DNA from: Panagrolaimus kolymaensis
Taxonomy: Eukaryota > Nematoda > Chromadorea > Rhabditida > Panagrolaimidae
Direction of reading: 5' to 3'
NCBI GenBank assembly: GCA_028622995.1
Contig: JAJQJQ010000018.1
Coordinates: forward strand, 372,001-436,000
Length of the DNA stretch: 64,000 nucleotides
How positions within the stretch are numbered: position 1 is the stretch's first letter; each line of letters starts with the position of its first letter. The notes under the pieces are model-generated. The model searched no databases. It saw only the letters and a list, made by a program, of their open reading frames with translations, and was not told the DNA's origin. This document shows positions 27,201-40,803 of this stretch, in pieces. Position numbers and translations under genes: made by a program.

Positions 27201-30200
27201 CAATGAAGTTTTGGGTGTTAATAGTAGCGAAGTCAGACGTCCTTCCATAACCTCGCCTTCTGAATCATCTTTCATGTCACCAACTAATAGCACGCATAGT
27301 AATGATGCATTTGAAAGATCTATGGCTTATTGGTTGGTAAAAAATTATGCCAAAGCTGCTTCAACTTTACTCGAAGAAGCAAATAAAACTTCATTTTCGG
27401 TTAATGGCGGCTTTACTGGTTGTTCACTCTCTGATATTTTTAATCTTTATTCTTATCTTCGACGCCATCCTTTGGTTACTCGGCAACGACTTACCGATGC
27501 TGGAATTCAAACGGGAAGCACCGAAAAAGTTTTCCAATTAGCTCGAGAATTGGAATCTCGAGTAACACCCAGTGAAAGAAGATTGTTTTTCCGAACTGCA
27601 TCAGTTCATATGGCTTCTGGGTGTCCCTTATTGGCATTGGATGTTTTACAAAGATTGCCCAAACAACTGGGAGATTTTCTTCCTGATGATGGAAATATTG
27701 CTGATGCCCTAAATGAAGGGAAAGGTGGATCCACCTTGGATGTTTTTGAACCTCAACAAAGTTCAGCAGATGTTGATTGGTCAGCTCCAACAAATGTTAC
27801 GAAAGACGATGAGTTTAAGCTTGAATGGTCCGATGAAGACGCTGATGATGAGGAGGAGGGTAAAAAAGATGATTTTGAAACCAAAGAAACAAAAGAAGAA
27901 GTTTCTATTGAACAAATGAATGGTTTTATGCCAAAGAAGGTAGAACCCAAGAAAATTGCAAGATCGATAGATTTCATTGCTCAACATCTCAAATTTGTTG
28001 CTGCACTTCGAGTTTTTATGGAAGAATTAGCTACGCTTGCTAGTGGCTTTGAGGTCGATGGCGGACAATTGCGTTGTGAATTATTTAGATGGTTGGAAAA
28101 AGAATGCATAGTTTTGAGAGATATTTGTGATTATCAAATGGATCTTGTTATTAGTGTACCCGATTATCATGAAGATATCCTTTCTGATCTTAATGATCTC
28201 AGAAATATTACCCTTAATGATTTACGTCTCGACCAACAAGGCTCATATTGTCGCTCTCCAGCTCGTCGAAGGCTATGGTTATCAGCACATCAAAAATTAA
28301 TTCGAACCTTCACTTCTTATTGTGCTCTTCATGGAGCCCAAAACTATCGATTAACTTCTGTTCTTATGGAATTATTATTATTGCTGCTTGAATTGCAACA
28401 AGATAAAACAATTTGGAGTCAACGCGATGATTCATCGCCCAAAATTCGACCATTTCCATTATTGGTTGGTTCACTTTGGAATTGTCGAATGTTTCTTTCT
28501 TCACCATTACATTTCATCGAAACTCAAAGCACTGATTTACTTTTAACTATCATTGAATTTAATCAACCTCTTGGTTTGGATTTATCGCTGCCAAAAGTTT
28601 ATGAATTGTATAATCTCTGTCAAGGATTATCTTCATGTTTATATCAATCATTAACAGATATAGATAATTCTTGGACATCAGGAAATCCTGAAGGCTCAGT
28701 TACCAATATGAGAAGATATAATTCATTCAATGCAGCTTCTGAAGATATGCCAGTTATGAGTCAACCATCTCGTTGGCCAGGTGTACAAAGCTTTATTGCA
28801 TTGCTTGAATGTGAAAAAGATGAAGATTGCCCAAATTTACAATTATTATTAGCTGAATGCTTTGTTGCAATTTCAATGAGCTTATTTTGTTATTCCTTTA
28901 GTTTATATGATTCAAGGTGGTTATTCCGATTGATGGCCCATGATATAAATGCCAAAAGCTTTGGATCAGTTTTTGGTGGAGCTGGTGAACAAAAAATTCG
29001 CCCCATACCTTCTCGGCCTCCACGTAAGTTAACTTTTACTAAATAATTTAAATCTATAAATATTTTTAGCACCTCGACCCGAACAAAACTCATCATCCCA
29101 AGGTGATAATATTCGCGCAAAGCTACATGCTAGAGTCTTTGGTTCAGGACCTCAACCTGATGCTAGAAGAAGAGAGGAAAGCAATAGTGAACAATTTATT
29201 TCATGTTGGGTTCCACCCAAAAAACATGTGGTACAATTTTATGCTGAAAAAGTTGATCTTGTTGGTGAAGATGTTGATTATGATTATGATTCAGAGGATG
29301 CTGCCTCAGTTGAATCCTTTCATGGTGAAGAAGGAGACCACGAAAATGAACCTCGACCTCATGATTCACCCAATAGTTTTGCATGGCATTTAATGAGATT
29401 GGGATTAGCTTTGCAACAAATGCATCGAATAAAACAATTTATACTATTATTGGGGATGGATTTAATTGATTTACCAAGCACCTCACCAAGAATATGCAAA
29501 ATATTAAAATTACTTGAATGTTGGATAGACCAGTTAAATGAAACACTTGAAAATTACCCTGGTGGATGCCCAACTAGTTTACTTCCTAATCCATATGTAG
29601 ATATTGATGTTTCAACTCATAATGTTCCTTTACTTCGAAAATATCGATTATTAATTGAAAAGGGCAACACTCCATTCGAATATGATTCCAAAGGTGTTCA
29701 ATCTGTAAAAAGACTATGGTCATATCTTGTTCGACAAGAAAATCTTTCACCACATTTTATTAAATTTATATTTGAAAAGAATGGAGCCAAGGTTTGTTTC
29801 TTTTAAAAAAATTTGGTTTACAGCCAATGGTTTTACAGGAATTTGGAAAGGATTCTAGTGTTGCTTCTGGTGCAACTTCGAATGGATCAAAAGATTCCCA
29901 TTCAGTTGTAAAAATTATGCATCGTGAACAGGAGCCAATTTTAGCGTTTGCCACAAGCAATGTCAAACCTTCATGGATTGCAGTTTCAACTGGAAGAGAA
30001 ATACAAGAAATTTCAATGGATACTCTTTTCGAGGAACAACAAAATTTAGCTGATAATCGAACTTCTTACCTTAATAATCGAGTGGCTTTGGATATTGCAT
30101 TAGAAAAAAATACCAAAGACACTTTAAAAGATAATGACGATTATCAAGTTTTGCTTGATGGCAAAGTTAAAACTAACACATCATTTGTAAGTTTCATTTT

Positions 30201-31656
30201 TAGTTATTAGCTTTCACTAAAAACTAAAAAAACTGCTGCTGCTAATTTCGCGAATACTTTCTATTCTTTATTTAATTTTTTAACATTTTATTATTTTCTA
30301 CAGATTACGCCTTTTATTATTGATAGAAGCCGAGTTGCTTTACAAAAGGTTTGGGTTATAAAGCACATAAATGATGTTGTTTTGTATCTTTGCTTTTTGT
30401 TTGGTGGTTGTGAATAGAAAAAACACTCTTTGAGCTTTTTTTTTCTTAAATATTTTTTTCTTTATTGTGCTTGCGCTAAATAATTTTGTGAATATTATAT
30501 TTTAAAGCTCATAGATTATTTATAAACGTTTTTTACATTTTTTTCAGCTTCGAAAGCGACAAGTTAATGGCGTTCGTCGGCTTGAACCACATCCAACTTT
30601 GCCATATTGTGAGTTTTTTTATTTATCAAAAAACTTTAAAAAAGCAACCAAGCAAGCAATTTTCCTTTTTGTTTTTTTATAGATGTAAGCGGTTCGTCTG
30701 ATGGCTCAATCCTCCTTTGGGAATGGGGTTTGGAACAGCCGTTGTTTACCGCGCGGTCGGCTGGACAATATGCTAAAGTTACAAAGCTTGCATTCTCATT
30801 AAATGGAAATAAATTTGCTGCGGTTGATGGCGATGGATTATTATGCATGTGGCAAGCCGCACAAAGTGTAACCGTTAGAAAACCATATTTTGTTAGTTTT
30901 TTTTATTTATTGAATTAATTAATTCCATTTATCTCTCAAAGAATTTAAATTAATGTTTTCTTTCTATTTTTAGAACCAAAAATGTCACACAAAAGCAGCA
31001 GCCGATGTAAAATTTCTGGGACAAACAAGTTCATTACTTGTAACGGTGGGACATAGCTCAGGTGATGCAAATGTATCTTTATGGGATACTTTGATGCCAT
31101 CTACAAAAGCTACAGTGCATTCATTTGTTGGACATCAAGATGGTGCAATGTGTGTAGCATATTTGGCTAATTCCCAGGTTTTTTTTTGTTAACTCAAATT
31201 TCTAATAACTATTAAAATCTTGTTTCAGACTATTGTGTCGGGAGGTAGACATGGTGAAATTTGCCTTTGGGATATTCGCCAACGTCAATTAAGAAACACC
31301 ATTAAAGCCTTTGACAATGCATCAGTTGTCAAGGCATTATGCGTGGACCCAAATGGTGATTATATAATCGTTGGTTCAAGTGATGGAGATATTAAAGTAA
31401 ACTTTTCTTTTTTAAATTTCACGAATGACGTTAAAAAAAAAATGTTTTTTAGATGTTTAACAGCGATGCAACTCCATCTTTGCTTTATAACTTTACTGGA
31501 GAGCACGCAGCTCGTGGAGGATTTAGTTTGCGTCAAGTGGGCATCCAGGGAATTCAACAACTTTCCGTTGACTCTTCCCTGCGTTTATTCTCATGTGGAG
31601 CTGATTGTTCACTAAAATTTCGGCCACTATTATCTGTTGTTCAAACTTTCACTTAA
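21255..31656 (+). CDS. rbc-1: Rabconnectin-3 alpha (DMXL family), V-ATPase assembly regulator
   Basis: Large WD-repeat scaffold that promotes V-ATPase assembly and acidification of synaptic vesicles and endosomes (yeast Rav1 of RAVE). Twenty-two exons close in phase to 3034 residues, close to the length of human DMXL2. Exon starts: 21255, 21392, 21575, 21881, 22383, 22577, 23258, 23850, 24266, 24939, 25792, 26564, 26885, 27100, 29070, 29824, 30304, 30548, 30683, 30974, 31229, 31453. The largest exon is 27100-29023. N-terminal WD repeats (LFATCGENDNLVKIWY); Rav1p_C-like helical core near residues 1500-1760 (TAHIIWALHSDSE, YGIAWWIRDS); acidic stretches; C-terminal WD repeats (ICLWDIRQRQLR). Two late introns are longer, 117 and 199 bases. 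AATAAA at 31694-31699. The 3' half from base 26115 is repeated downstream. Confidence 0.95.
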
Positions 31657-32025
31657 TTTCTAACTAAAAAAACAATCCGGTGCCACCAAAGAAAATAAAT
31701 AAAAAACAAATTCTAATTTTCACTTACTATAATATTTTTTAGTTTTTCATTCCATTTTCATATTTATTATTGTGTAAAAATATAGTCATTGAGCAAATTT
31801 GATATTAAAAAAAATACTTTTATATTATATGGTTGGTATCTCTAAAAAACCATATTTTTTTCAACGCAAAAAACTTTCATACAAATATTAAAATATTGTA
31901 AATTATTATAATTATTATTTATAGAGATTATTTTCACATAGTTTTGCTGTCCATAAAAAATAATAATAAAATATAACTGCTTTCTAAACTTGCAAAAATA
32001 AAATAAATCGTTAAATATTTTGAAA

Positions 32026-33434
32026 TCAATTTCGATCAGACTTTGAACCTGGCGTCGAAGGAGTTTGCGCAGCAATCATTGCTGAACTTATCGAATTCAA
32101 TTTTCCACCCCATTCTTTTGTTAATTGAGATGTTAGCGTGGACATTATTCCACAAATATTATCATTGTATGGACTTACAGGATCAGATTGTACAGTTTTA
32201 TATAAAGTTGGATCACGATGTGATTTTTCATGCCCAAGAAATTCTCGATAACGTTTTACTTCCTATAAAAAAAATTTCTCTTTGAATGCACTTAAATTTG
32301 AAGAGCTTTTTTAATGAAAAATAAAAAATGCTTACATCATTCAAATCGTCGAGTCTTCGACTAATTTGTTCGAGATTTTTTCTTGAGTTATCACATTCCT
32401 AAAAAAACAAAATAAAGTTTTACATTTAAGGCACACGAAGGTTTTTGATGTTTCTTCTTTATTTTGTTTTTGAAGCATACATAAAAAATAAAAGTTAATG
32501 CATTTTCGTTTTGTTGTTTTGAAATTGTCGTTACTCAGTTTATGAAAAAACACAAAAAAGGGTTTGGTCAATGCAATTTTCATGCTTGCTTCTTTCTTCT
32601 TTTTTTGGTCGTCGTCGTGTGAAACAAAAAAATATTTGGAAAGAATAAGCAGCAGCCTTCATCTTTTTTTAGTTTTTTTCTTTCGTAAAAATAAAAGTTT
32701 TTATCCTTAAAAACGAATAATAATAAAACGAAATAATGTTTTTTTTAAAACTACAACGACAAAACGGACATTTTTTGCGCAGTTATTCAAATTGCGTAAT
32801 TAGCAAAACAAAACAAACAAAATAATAAGTAGAAACTAACTTTAATAACTTTATCCACAGCTCGAATTTGATCTTCAATAGTTTGAATTCCGCCTGAACC
32901 GTTAATCATGGCAGGATTAATTTCTTCTGAATATTCACCGCTTGGATTTGCCGCAGCAGAACAAAATTTATTATGCTTGTGACAACAACAAGAATGTGAT
33001 TGAACAAAATCCTTGTTATTTTTGTTTTTTGTTGTTGAATAAGAACCAGCAGCAGCTTCTTCGATAGATGTCGGAGTAGACCAAATGCCAGCAGCGGCGT
33101 TTCCACCACTCGTGCTCGCAATGCCGCTGCTGTGAGGAGTTGTTGCTGCAGCATGGTTGTGTTGGTGGTGGCCGTTAGCTGAAGCTTTTTTGGCATTCGA
33201 ATGCAGACCGTTAGAAGACGACAATGGCGAAGAAGAAGAAGACGCATGGGCGGGCGACGACGCCATCGTTGAAGAATGTTGTGAAAAAGTTGCTGCTGCT
33301 GCGTCGGCAGCAAGTTTGATGGCATTTGATGTCGCAGGACTCGATGAGCGTGAACCAAATGTTGAACGGGCTCTCATTGCAACCATATCGTTTGATCCCG
33401 ATCCAAGTGAATATTTATGATGAGAATGATTCAT
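32026..33434 (-). CDS. Ser/Ala/His-rich protein with C-terminal coiled-coil-like segment, function unknown (copy 1)
   Basis: Three exons: 32841-33434, 32336-32398, 32026-32262; 297 residues, both introns in phase. The first 170 residues are low complexity: Ser/Ala/Thr with His runs and the phrase RSSSPATSNAIKLAADAAA, and a short CCCHKHNKFC cluster. The rest is predicted helical and charged (IEDQIRAVDKVIK, then CDNSRKNLEQISRRLDDLND, then EVKRYREFLGHEKSH), suggesting a coiled coil. No family recognised and no signal peptide. It converges on rbc-1, with stops 369 bases apart. The start is the first ATG in the frame; an upstream 5' exon is possible. An identical copy sits 8778 bases downstream. 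The conserved-looking helical part and clean splicing argue that it is real. Confidence 0.75.
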
Positions 33435-34891
33435 AATTATTCTTAACAAGAAAGTAACTTCCTACGATTACCTTTCAATGAAAAATTATTTAATAAATTT
33501 CAAAAAAAAGAACGAAATACAAACTCGTATAACAAGATTAGGCCTATAAATCAAGCAAGAAAAAAGAGAGCATGCTTGAATAATTTTTGATAAAATTAAA
33601 ATGCTGTAAGACGCAGCCAAAAAAAGCCTTCATAAAATATGCGACGCACAAGATATTTTTAAAAGGAAGGAAAGTTAGTTGCGTTGAAAATAAAACCTAA
33701 TAAAGTGTAGTAATATGAAACTTTATGGTAATTTGCGAAAATAGAAAATAAAATGTAAACTGAAGAAGACAACAAAATTCTAAATTTCAAAAATAAACTT
33801 TAGAAAAAAATATAATACGTTCGTTTATATAAACATTCAAGGGAGGACAAGATTTAAAAAAATAAATAGAAAGCGTTGATTTAAAAAAATATGGAAGAGA
33901 AAAAAAGACCTGTGGTTGTTGCTACTGCCAAAGAAAGAAAAAATGAATAATTATTTAACCTCATGGCGTCTGAAACCTTTATATTTGAAATATGGAGAAT
34001 GCATATATCGGAAACTGAATGCATTGTTAACATAGTAAGAAAGAAAGTATAAAGTCAAAAGGTTGTTGTTTATGGAAGAAAAAAATGAGTAAGTAAAAAA
34101 TACCAACCGACGCAGTAGCAACAACCTATGTTTGTCGAATCATATTTCCACTATCTCCAAAAAAGCGTGGTATGGTTGGATAAGTCAACCAACCACCAAC
34201 ATATTCTTTTTGTTTCAGATTCTTAACTCTTCCAAAAAAAAACTGCATAATAAAAGAGTAAAAATAAAACTCAAAAAGTAATAATAACACAACAAAAAAA
34301 CCCTAAAATTATATATTTTTTACTGACTCTGTAATTGTCTTTGTGGGTCGTCGTCGAGGAATTGTGTTTGTGTATGTTTTCTTGCTTTTCGTCTATCAAC
34401 ATATTTCTATGTGTTTTTCAAACTTGTTTCAAAGTATAAGAAGTAATCTTACCACAACAAAAACATACCAAAACGGATACGTCTGACATCCTTAAAGGCT
34501 TTATCTCCTTTGCTTTTTTAACTTCAACGTTTTTTTGTTCTTGTCGGTGGTTGTTGTAGTGGAGCCTCCTAATTTGAGGGCCATTATTCCTCCTTCAAAA
34601 AAAAAAATAAATAAATTTAGGAATGCCACATTCTTGCCCTTATATTGCTGCTTCTTTCAGCTACTAACTAGCATGTGTTTTTTTTTAAAGAAGAAAAAAT
34701 GGCAAATTGACGGGCGGCGCAAAAAAAAAAAAAAAAGAAGAAGCCTATGGCTGTTAACAATTGCATCTTCTTTTTTCTTTCTTTCCAAATAAGCGGATAG
34801 AAACTTTGTTTTATTTGTTTTTATGCTAAAAATTGAAGAAATAGAAAGAAAAAAAAGAAGAAACAATAAAAAATTACTTAAACGTTAGCCT
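33435..34891. other. Intergenic portion of duplication copy 1, about 1.46 kb
   Basis: Upstream region of the coiled-coil gene; AT-rich with a 16-base A run near 34721. No other coding signal. It ends at the duplication junction. Confidence 0.6.
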
Positions 34892-34892
34892 G

Positions 34893-37800
34893 CCTTTCCA
34901 GAAGAAGCCGATCAAGACAATCATCTGGAAGCATTGATCAAGTGGCAGCTCCAGTTAAAGTTGAAGTTTCATTTACTGCTAGACATTGTCGAATTTTGAC
35001 TGATCTTCTCACACATATGCAACTTCCCGGGCTTTCAAGTGTTGATCAAATGCATTTGTTATCCATCGCTGACACCTTAAGTCATTTCTCGTCCAGCACC
35101 ATAGATCGGCTGATTCAAGCAAATGCAGCTTACCACACCTCAAATAATGCTACAGCATCTGAAGCAGGCATATCCAAAGGTGTAGAATCGGTTGATGAAT
35201 GCGGTCTACGGTTTTTGATGGCCATGAAACAACATGAATATTTACTTCGATGCTTACCCATGAAGCAACGACAACAATTAAGAACAAAGTAAAAATTTAT
35301 TATGCAATTTTTATTTTTTTTATTAAAATATTTTATTTTAGGGGTTTATCAACAGCTCACATAATTTGGGCATTGCATTCAGATTCTGAAATTGAATTAT
35401 ACAATGCAATTCCATGCGTTCAAAAAGGGCAAGAAACTTGGGAAGAACTACGATCTTATGGAATTGCTTGGTGGATTCGAGATTCAGTAGCTTTAAGAAA
35501 TTGTGTAGAAAGAATGGCAAAAACGGCATTTCAACAACAACAAGATCCAATGGATGCTGCACTTTATTATTTAGCTTTAAAGAAAAAGAATGTTTTGACT
35601 CATTTATTTAAAGTAATCAAAAAAACTATAGAGAAATTATTTAAACTATTTTTGTTTTTTAGTCCATAAATGATTCAGCGAAAGCCGATTTCTTCAGAAA
35701 TGATTTTAATGAATTGAAATGGAAAAGGGCGGCAGAAAAGAATGCCTTCGTCTTAATGGGGAAACAAAAATTCAGACAAGCCGCAGCTCTCTTTCTTTTG
35801 GCTGGAAGTATGACAGATGCAATAAAAGTATTTTTGTGTTTTAGAAGCTCCTATATTAATTTTATTTTATTTTTTAGCAACTTTTAAAATTAAAAGATAT
35901 TCAACTTGCTATGGTTGTAATTCGTTTATATGAATCAGAATCCGATAGACAGGCATCGATCATAAATGAAATTTTGTGCAATGAAGTTTTGGGTGTTAAT
36001 AGTAGCGAAGTCAGACGTCCTTCCATAACCTCGCCTTCTGAATCATCTTTCATGTCACCAACTAATAGCACGCATAGTAATGATGCATTTGAAAGATCTA
36101 TGGCTTATTGGTTGGTAAAAAATTATGCCAAAGCTGCTTCAACTTTACTCGAAGAAGCAAATAAAACTTCATTTTCGGTTAATGGCGGCTTTACTGGTTG
36201 TTCACTCTCTGATATTTTTAATCTTTATTCTTATCTTCGACGCCATCCTTTGGTTACTCGGCAACGACTTACCGATGCTGGAATTCAAACGGGAAGCACC
36301 GAAAAAGTTTTCCAATTAGCTCGAGAATTGGAATCTCGAGTAACACCCAGTGAAAGAAGATTGTTTTTCCGAACTGCATCAGTTCATATGGCTTCTGGGT
36401 GTCCCTTATTGGCATTGGATGTTTTACAAAGATTGCCCAAACAACTGGGAGATTTTCTTCCTGATGATGGAAATATTGCTGATGCCCTAAATGAAGGGAA
36501 AGGTGGATCCACCTTGGATGTTTTTGAACCTCAACAAAGTTCAGCAGATGTTGATTGGTCAGCTCCAACAAATGTTACGAAAGACGATGAGTTTAAGCTT
36601 GAATGGTCCGATGAAGACGCTGATGATGAGGAGGAGGGTAAAAAAGATGATTTTGAAACCAAAGAAACAAAAGAAGAAGTTTCTATTGAACAAATGAATG
36701 GTTTTATGCCAAAGAAGGTAGAACCCAAGAAAATTGCAAGATCGATAGATTTCATTGCTCAACATCTCAAATTTGTTGCTGCACTTCGAGTTTTTATGGA
36801 AGAATTAGCTACGCTTGCTAGTGGCTTTGAGGTCGATGGCGGACAATTGCGTTGTGAATTATTTAGATGGTTGGAAAAAGAATGCATAGTTTTGAGAGAT
36901 ATTTGTGATTATCAAATGGATCTTGTTATTAGTGTACCCGATTATCATGAAGATATCCTTTCTGATCTTAATGATCTCAGAAATATTACCCTTAATGATT
37001 TACGTCTCGACCAACAAGGCTCATATTGTCGCTCTCCAGCTCGTCGAAGGCTATGGTTATCAGCACATCAAAAATTAATTCGAACCTTCACTTCTTATTG
37101 TGCTCTTCATGGAGCCCAAAACTATCGATTAACTTCTGTTCTTATGGAATTATTATTATTGCTGCTTGAATTGCAACAAGATAAAACAATTTGGAGTCAA
37201 CGCGATGATTCATCGCCCAAAATTCGACCATTTCCATTATTGGTTGGTTCACTTTGGAATTGTCGAATGTTTCTTTCTTCACCATTACATTTCATCGAAA
37301 CTCAAAGCACTGATTTACTTTTAACTATCATTGAATTTAATCAACCTCTTGGTTTGGATTTATCGCTGCCAAAAGTTTATGAATTGTATAATCTCTGTCA
37401 AGGATTATCTTCATGTTTATATCAATCATTAACAGATATAGATAATTCTTGGACATCAGGAAATCCTGAAGGCTCAGTTACCAATATGAGAAGATATAAT
37501 TCATTCAATGCAGCTTCTGAAGATATGCCAGTTATGAGTCAACCATCTCGTTGGCCAGGTGTACAAAGCTTTATTGCATTGCTTGAATGTGAAAAAGATG
37601 AAGATTGCCCAAATTTACAATTATTATTAGCTGAATGCTTTGTTGCAATTTCAATGAGCTTATTTTGTTATTCCTTTAGTTTATATGATTCAAGGTGGTT
37701 ATTCCGATTGATGGCCCATGATATAAATGCCAAAAGCTTTGGATCAGTTTTTGGTGGAGCTGGTGAACAAAAAATTCGCCCCATACCTTCTCGGCCTCCA

Positions 37801-40434
37801 CGTAAGTTAACTTTTACTAAATAATTTAAATCTATAAATATTTTTAGCACCTCGACCCGAACAAAACTCATCATCCCAAGGTGATAATATTCGCGCAAAG
37901 CTACATGCTAGAGTCTTTGGTTCAGGACCTCAACCTGATGCTAGAAGAAGAGAGGAAAGCAATAGTGAACAATTTATTTCATGTTGGGTTCCACCCAAAA
38001 AACATGTGGTACAATTTTATGCTGAAAAAGTTGATCTTGTTGGTGAAGATGTTGATTATGATTATGATTCAGAGGATGCTGCCTCAGTTGAATCCTTTCA
38101 TGGTGAAGAAGGAGACCACGAAAATGAACCTCGACCTCATGATTCACCCAATAGTTTTGCATGGCATTTAATGAGATTGGGATTAGCTTTGCAACAAATG
38201 CATCGAATAAAACAATTTATACTATTATTGGGGATGGATTTAATTGATTTACCAAGCACCTCACCAAGAATATGCAAAATATTAAAATTACTTGAATGTT
38301 GGATAGACCAGTTAAATGAAACACTTGAAAATTACCCTGGTGGATGCCCAACTAGTTTACTTCCTAATCCATATGTAGATATTGATGTTTCAACTCATAA
38401 TGTTCCTTTACTTCGAAAATATCGATTATTAATTGAAAAGGGCAACACTCCATTCGAATATGATTCCAAAGGTGTTCAATCTGTAAAAAGACTATGGTCA
38501 TATCTTGTTCGACAAGAAAATCTTTCACCACATTTTATTAAATTTATATTTGAAAAGAATGGAGCCAAGGTTTGTTTCTTTTAAAAAAATTTGGTTTACA
38601 GCCAATGGTTTTACAGGAATTTGGAAAGGATTCTAGTGTTGCTTCTGGTGCAACTTCGAATGGATCAAAAGATTCCCATTCAGTTGTAAAAATTATGCAT
38701 CGTGAACAGGAGCCAATTTTAGCGTTTGCCACAAGCAATGTCAAACCTTCATGGATTGCAGTTTCAACTGGAAGAGAAATACAAGAAATTTCAATGGATA
38801 CTCTTTTCGAGGAACAACAAAATTTAGCTGATAATCGAACTTCTTACCTTAATAATCGAGTGGCTTTGGATATTGCATTAGAAAAAAATACCAAAGACAC
38901 TTTAAAAGATAATGACGATTATCAAGTTTTGCTTGATGGCAAAGTTAAAACTAACACATCATTTGTAAGTTTCATTTTTAGTTATTAGCTTTCACTAAAA
39001 ACTAAAAAAACTGCTGCTGCTAATTTCGCGAATACTTTCTATTCTTTATTTAATTTTTTAACATTTTATTATTTTCTACAGATTACGCCTTTTATTATTG
39101 ATAGAAGCCGAGTTGCTTTACAAAAGGTTTGGGTTATAAAGCACATAAATGATGTTGTTTTGTATCTTTGCTTTTTGTTTGGTGGTTGTGAATAGAAAAA
39201 ACACTCTTTGAGCTTTTTTTTTCTTAAATATTTTTTTCTTTATTGTGCTTGCGCTAAATAATTTTGTGAATATTATATTTTAAAGCTCATAGATTATTTA
39301 TAAACGTTTTTTACATTTTTTTCAGCTTCGAAAGCGACAAGTTAATGGCGTTCGTCGGCTTGAACCACATCCAACTTTGCCATATTGTGAGTTTTTTTAT
39401 TTATCAAAAAACTTTAAAAAAGCAACCAAGCAAGCAATTTTCCTTTTTGTTTTTTTATAGATGTAAGCGGTTCGTCTGATGGCTCAATCCTCCTTTGGGA
39501 ATGGGGTTTGGAACAGCCGTTGTTTACCGCGCGGTCGGCTGGACAATATGCTAAAGTTACAAAGCTTGCATTCTCATTAAATGGAAATAAATTTGCTGCG
39601 GTTGATGGCGATGGATTATTATGCATGTGGCAAGCCGCACAAAGTGTAACCGTTAGAAAACCATATTTTGTTAGTTTTTTTTATTTATTGAATTAATTAA
39701 TTCCATTTATCTCTCAAAGAATTTAAATTAATGTTTTCTTTCTATTTTTAGAACCAAAAATGTCACACAAAAGCAGCAGCCGATGTAAAATTTCTGGGAC
39801 AAACAAGTTCATTACTTGTAACGGTGGGACATAGCTCAGGTGATGCAAATGTATCTTTATGGGATACTTTGATGCCATCTACAAAAGCTACAGTGCATTC
39901 ATTTGTTGGACATCAAGATGGTGCAATGTGTGTAGCATATTTGGCTAATTCCCAGGTTTTTTTTTGTTAACTCAAATTTCTAATAACTATTAAAATCTTG
40001 TTTCAGACTATTGTGTCGGGAGGTAGACATGGTGAAATTTGCCTTTGGGATATTCGCCAACGTCAATTAAGAAACACCATTAAAGCCTTTGACAATGCAT
40101 CAGTTGTCAAGGCATTATGCGTGGACCCAAATGGTGATTATATAATCGTTGGTTCAAGTGATGGAGATATTAAAGTAAACTTTTCTTTTTTAAATTTCAC
40201 GAATGACGTTAAAAAAAAAATGTTTTTTAGATGTTTAACAGCGATGCAACTCCATCTTTGCTTTATAACTTTACTGGAGAGCACGCAGCTCGTGGAGGAT
40301 TTAGTTTGCGTCAAGTGGGCATCCAGGGAATTCAACAACTTTCCGTTGACTCTTCCCTGCGTTTATTCTCATGTGGAGCTGATTGTTCACTAAAATTTCG
40401 GCCACTATTATCTGTTGTTCAAACTTTCACTTAA
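34893..40434 (+). pseudogene. rbc-1: 5'-truncated second copy of rabconnectin-3 alpha
   Basis: Identical in sequence to the 3' part of rbc-1, starting in the middle of exon 11, so it lacks the first 1457 or so residues (exons 1-10 and most of the N-terminal WD repeats). Remaining exons lie exactly 8778 bases after their counterparts, the largest at 35878-37801, and the frame ends at 40434. Immediately upstream, the frame meets a TAA at 34879-34881 with no ATG and no splice acceptor, and no promoter has come with it. If transcribed, it could only give a C-terminal fragment from an internal Met. No disabling mutation is seen inside, so truncation is recent or the copy is an assembly artefact. 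Confidence 0.88.
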
Positions 40435-40803
40435 TTTCTAACTAAAAAAACAATCCGGTGCCACCAAAGAAAATAAATAAAAAACAAATTCTAATTTTCA
40501 CTTACTATAATATTTTTTAGTTTTTCATTCCATTTTCATATTTATTATTGTGTAAAAATATAGTCATTGAGCAAATTTGATATTAAAAAAAATACTTTTA
40601 TATTATATGGTTGGTATCTCTAAAAAACCATATTTTTTTCAACGCAAAAAACTTTCATACAAATATTAAAATATTGTAAATTATTATAATTATTATTTAT
40701 AGAGATTATTTTCACATAGTTTTGCTGTCCATAAAAAATAATAATAAAATATAACTGCTTTCTAAACTTGCAAAAATAAAATAAATCGTTAAATATTTTG
40801 AAA

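Larger units (their letters stand above)
26115..34891. repeat. Tandem segmental duplication, copy 1 (8777 bases)
   Basis: Every feature from inside rbc-1 exon 11 to 34891 recurs at an offset of +8778. It covers the rbc-1 3' half, the coiled-coil gene and 1.46 kb beyond. Exons, introns and intergenic DNA all match where compared, including a 16-base A run (34721-34736 versus 43499-43514). No terminal inverted repeat, target-site duplication or transposase is visible at the edges, so this is not an obvious mobile element. Confidence 0.95.

Noticed and set aside
27491..27987. Antisense frames within rbc-1 exon 14 (and their copies at +8778)
   Set aside because: They lie opposite a long conserved coding exon and have no independent features.
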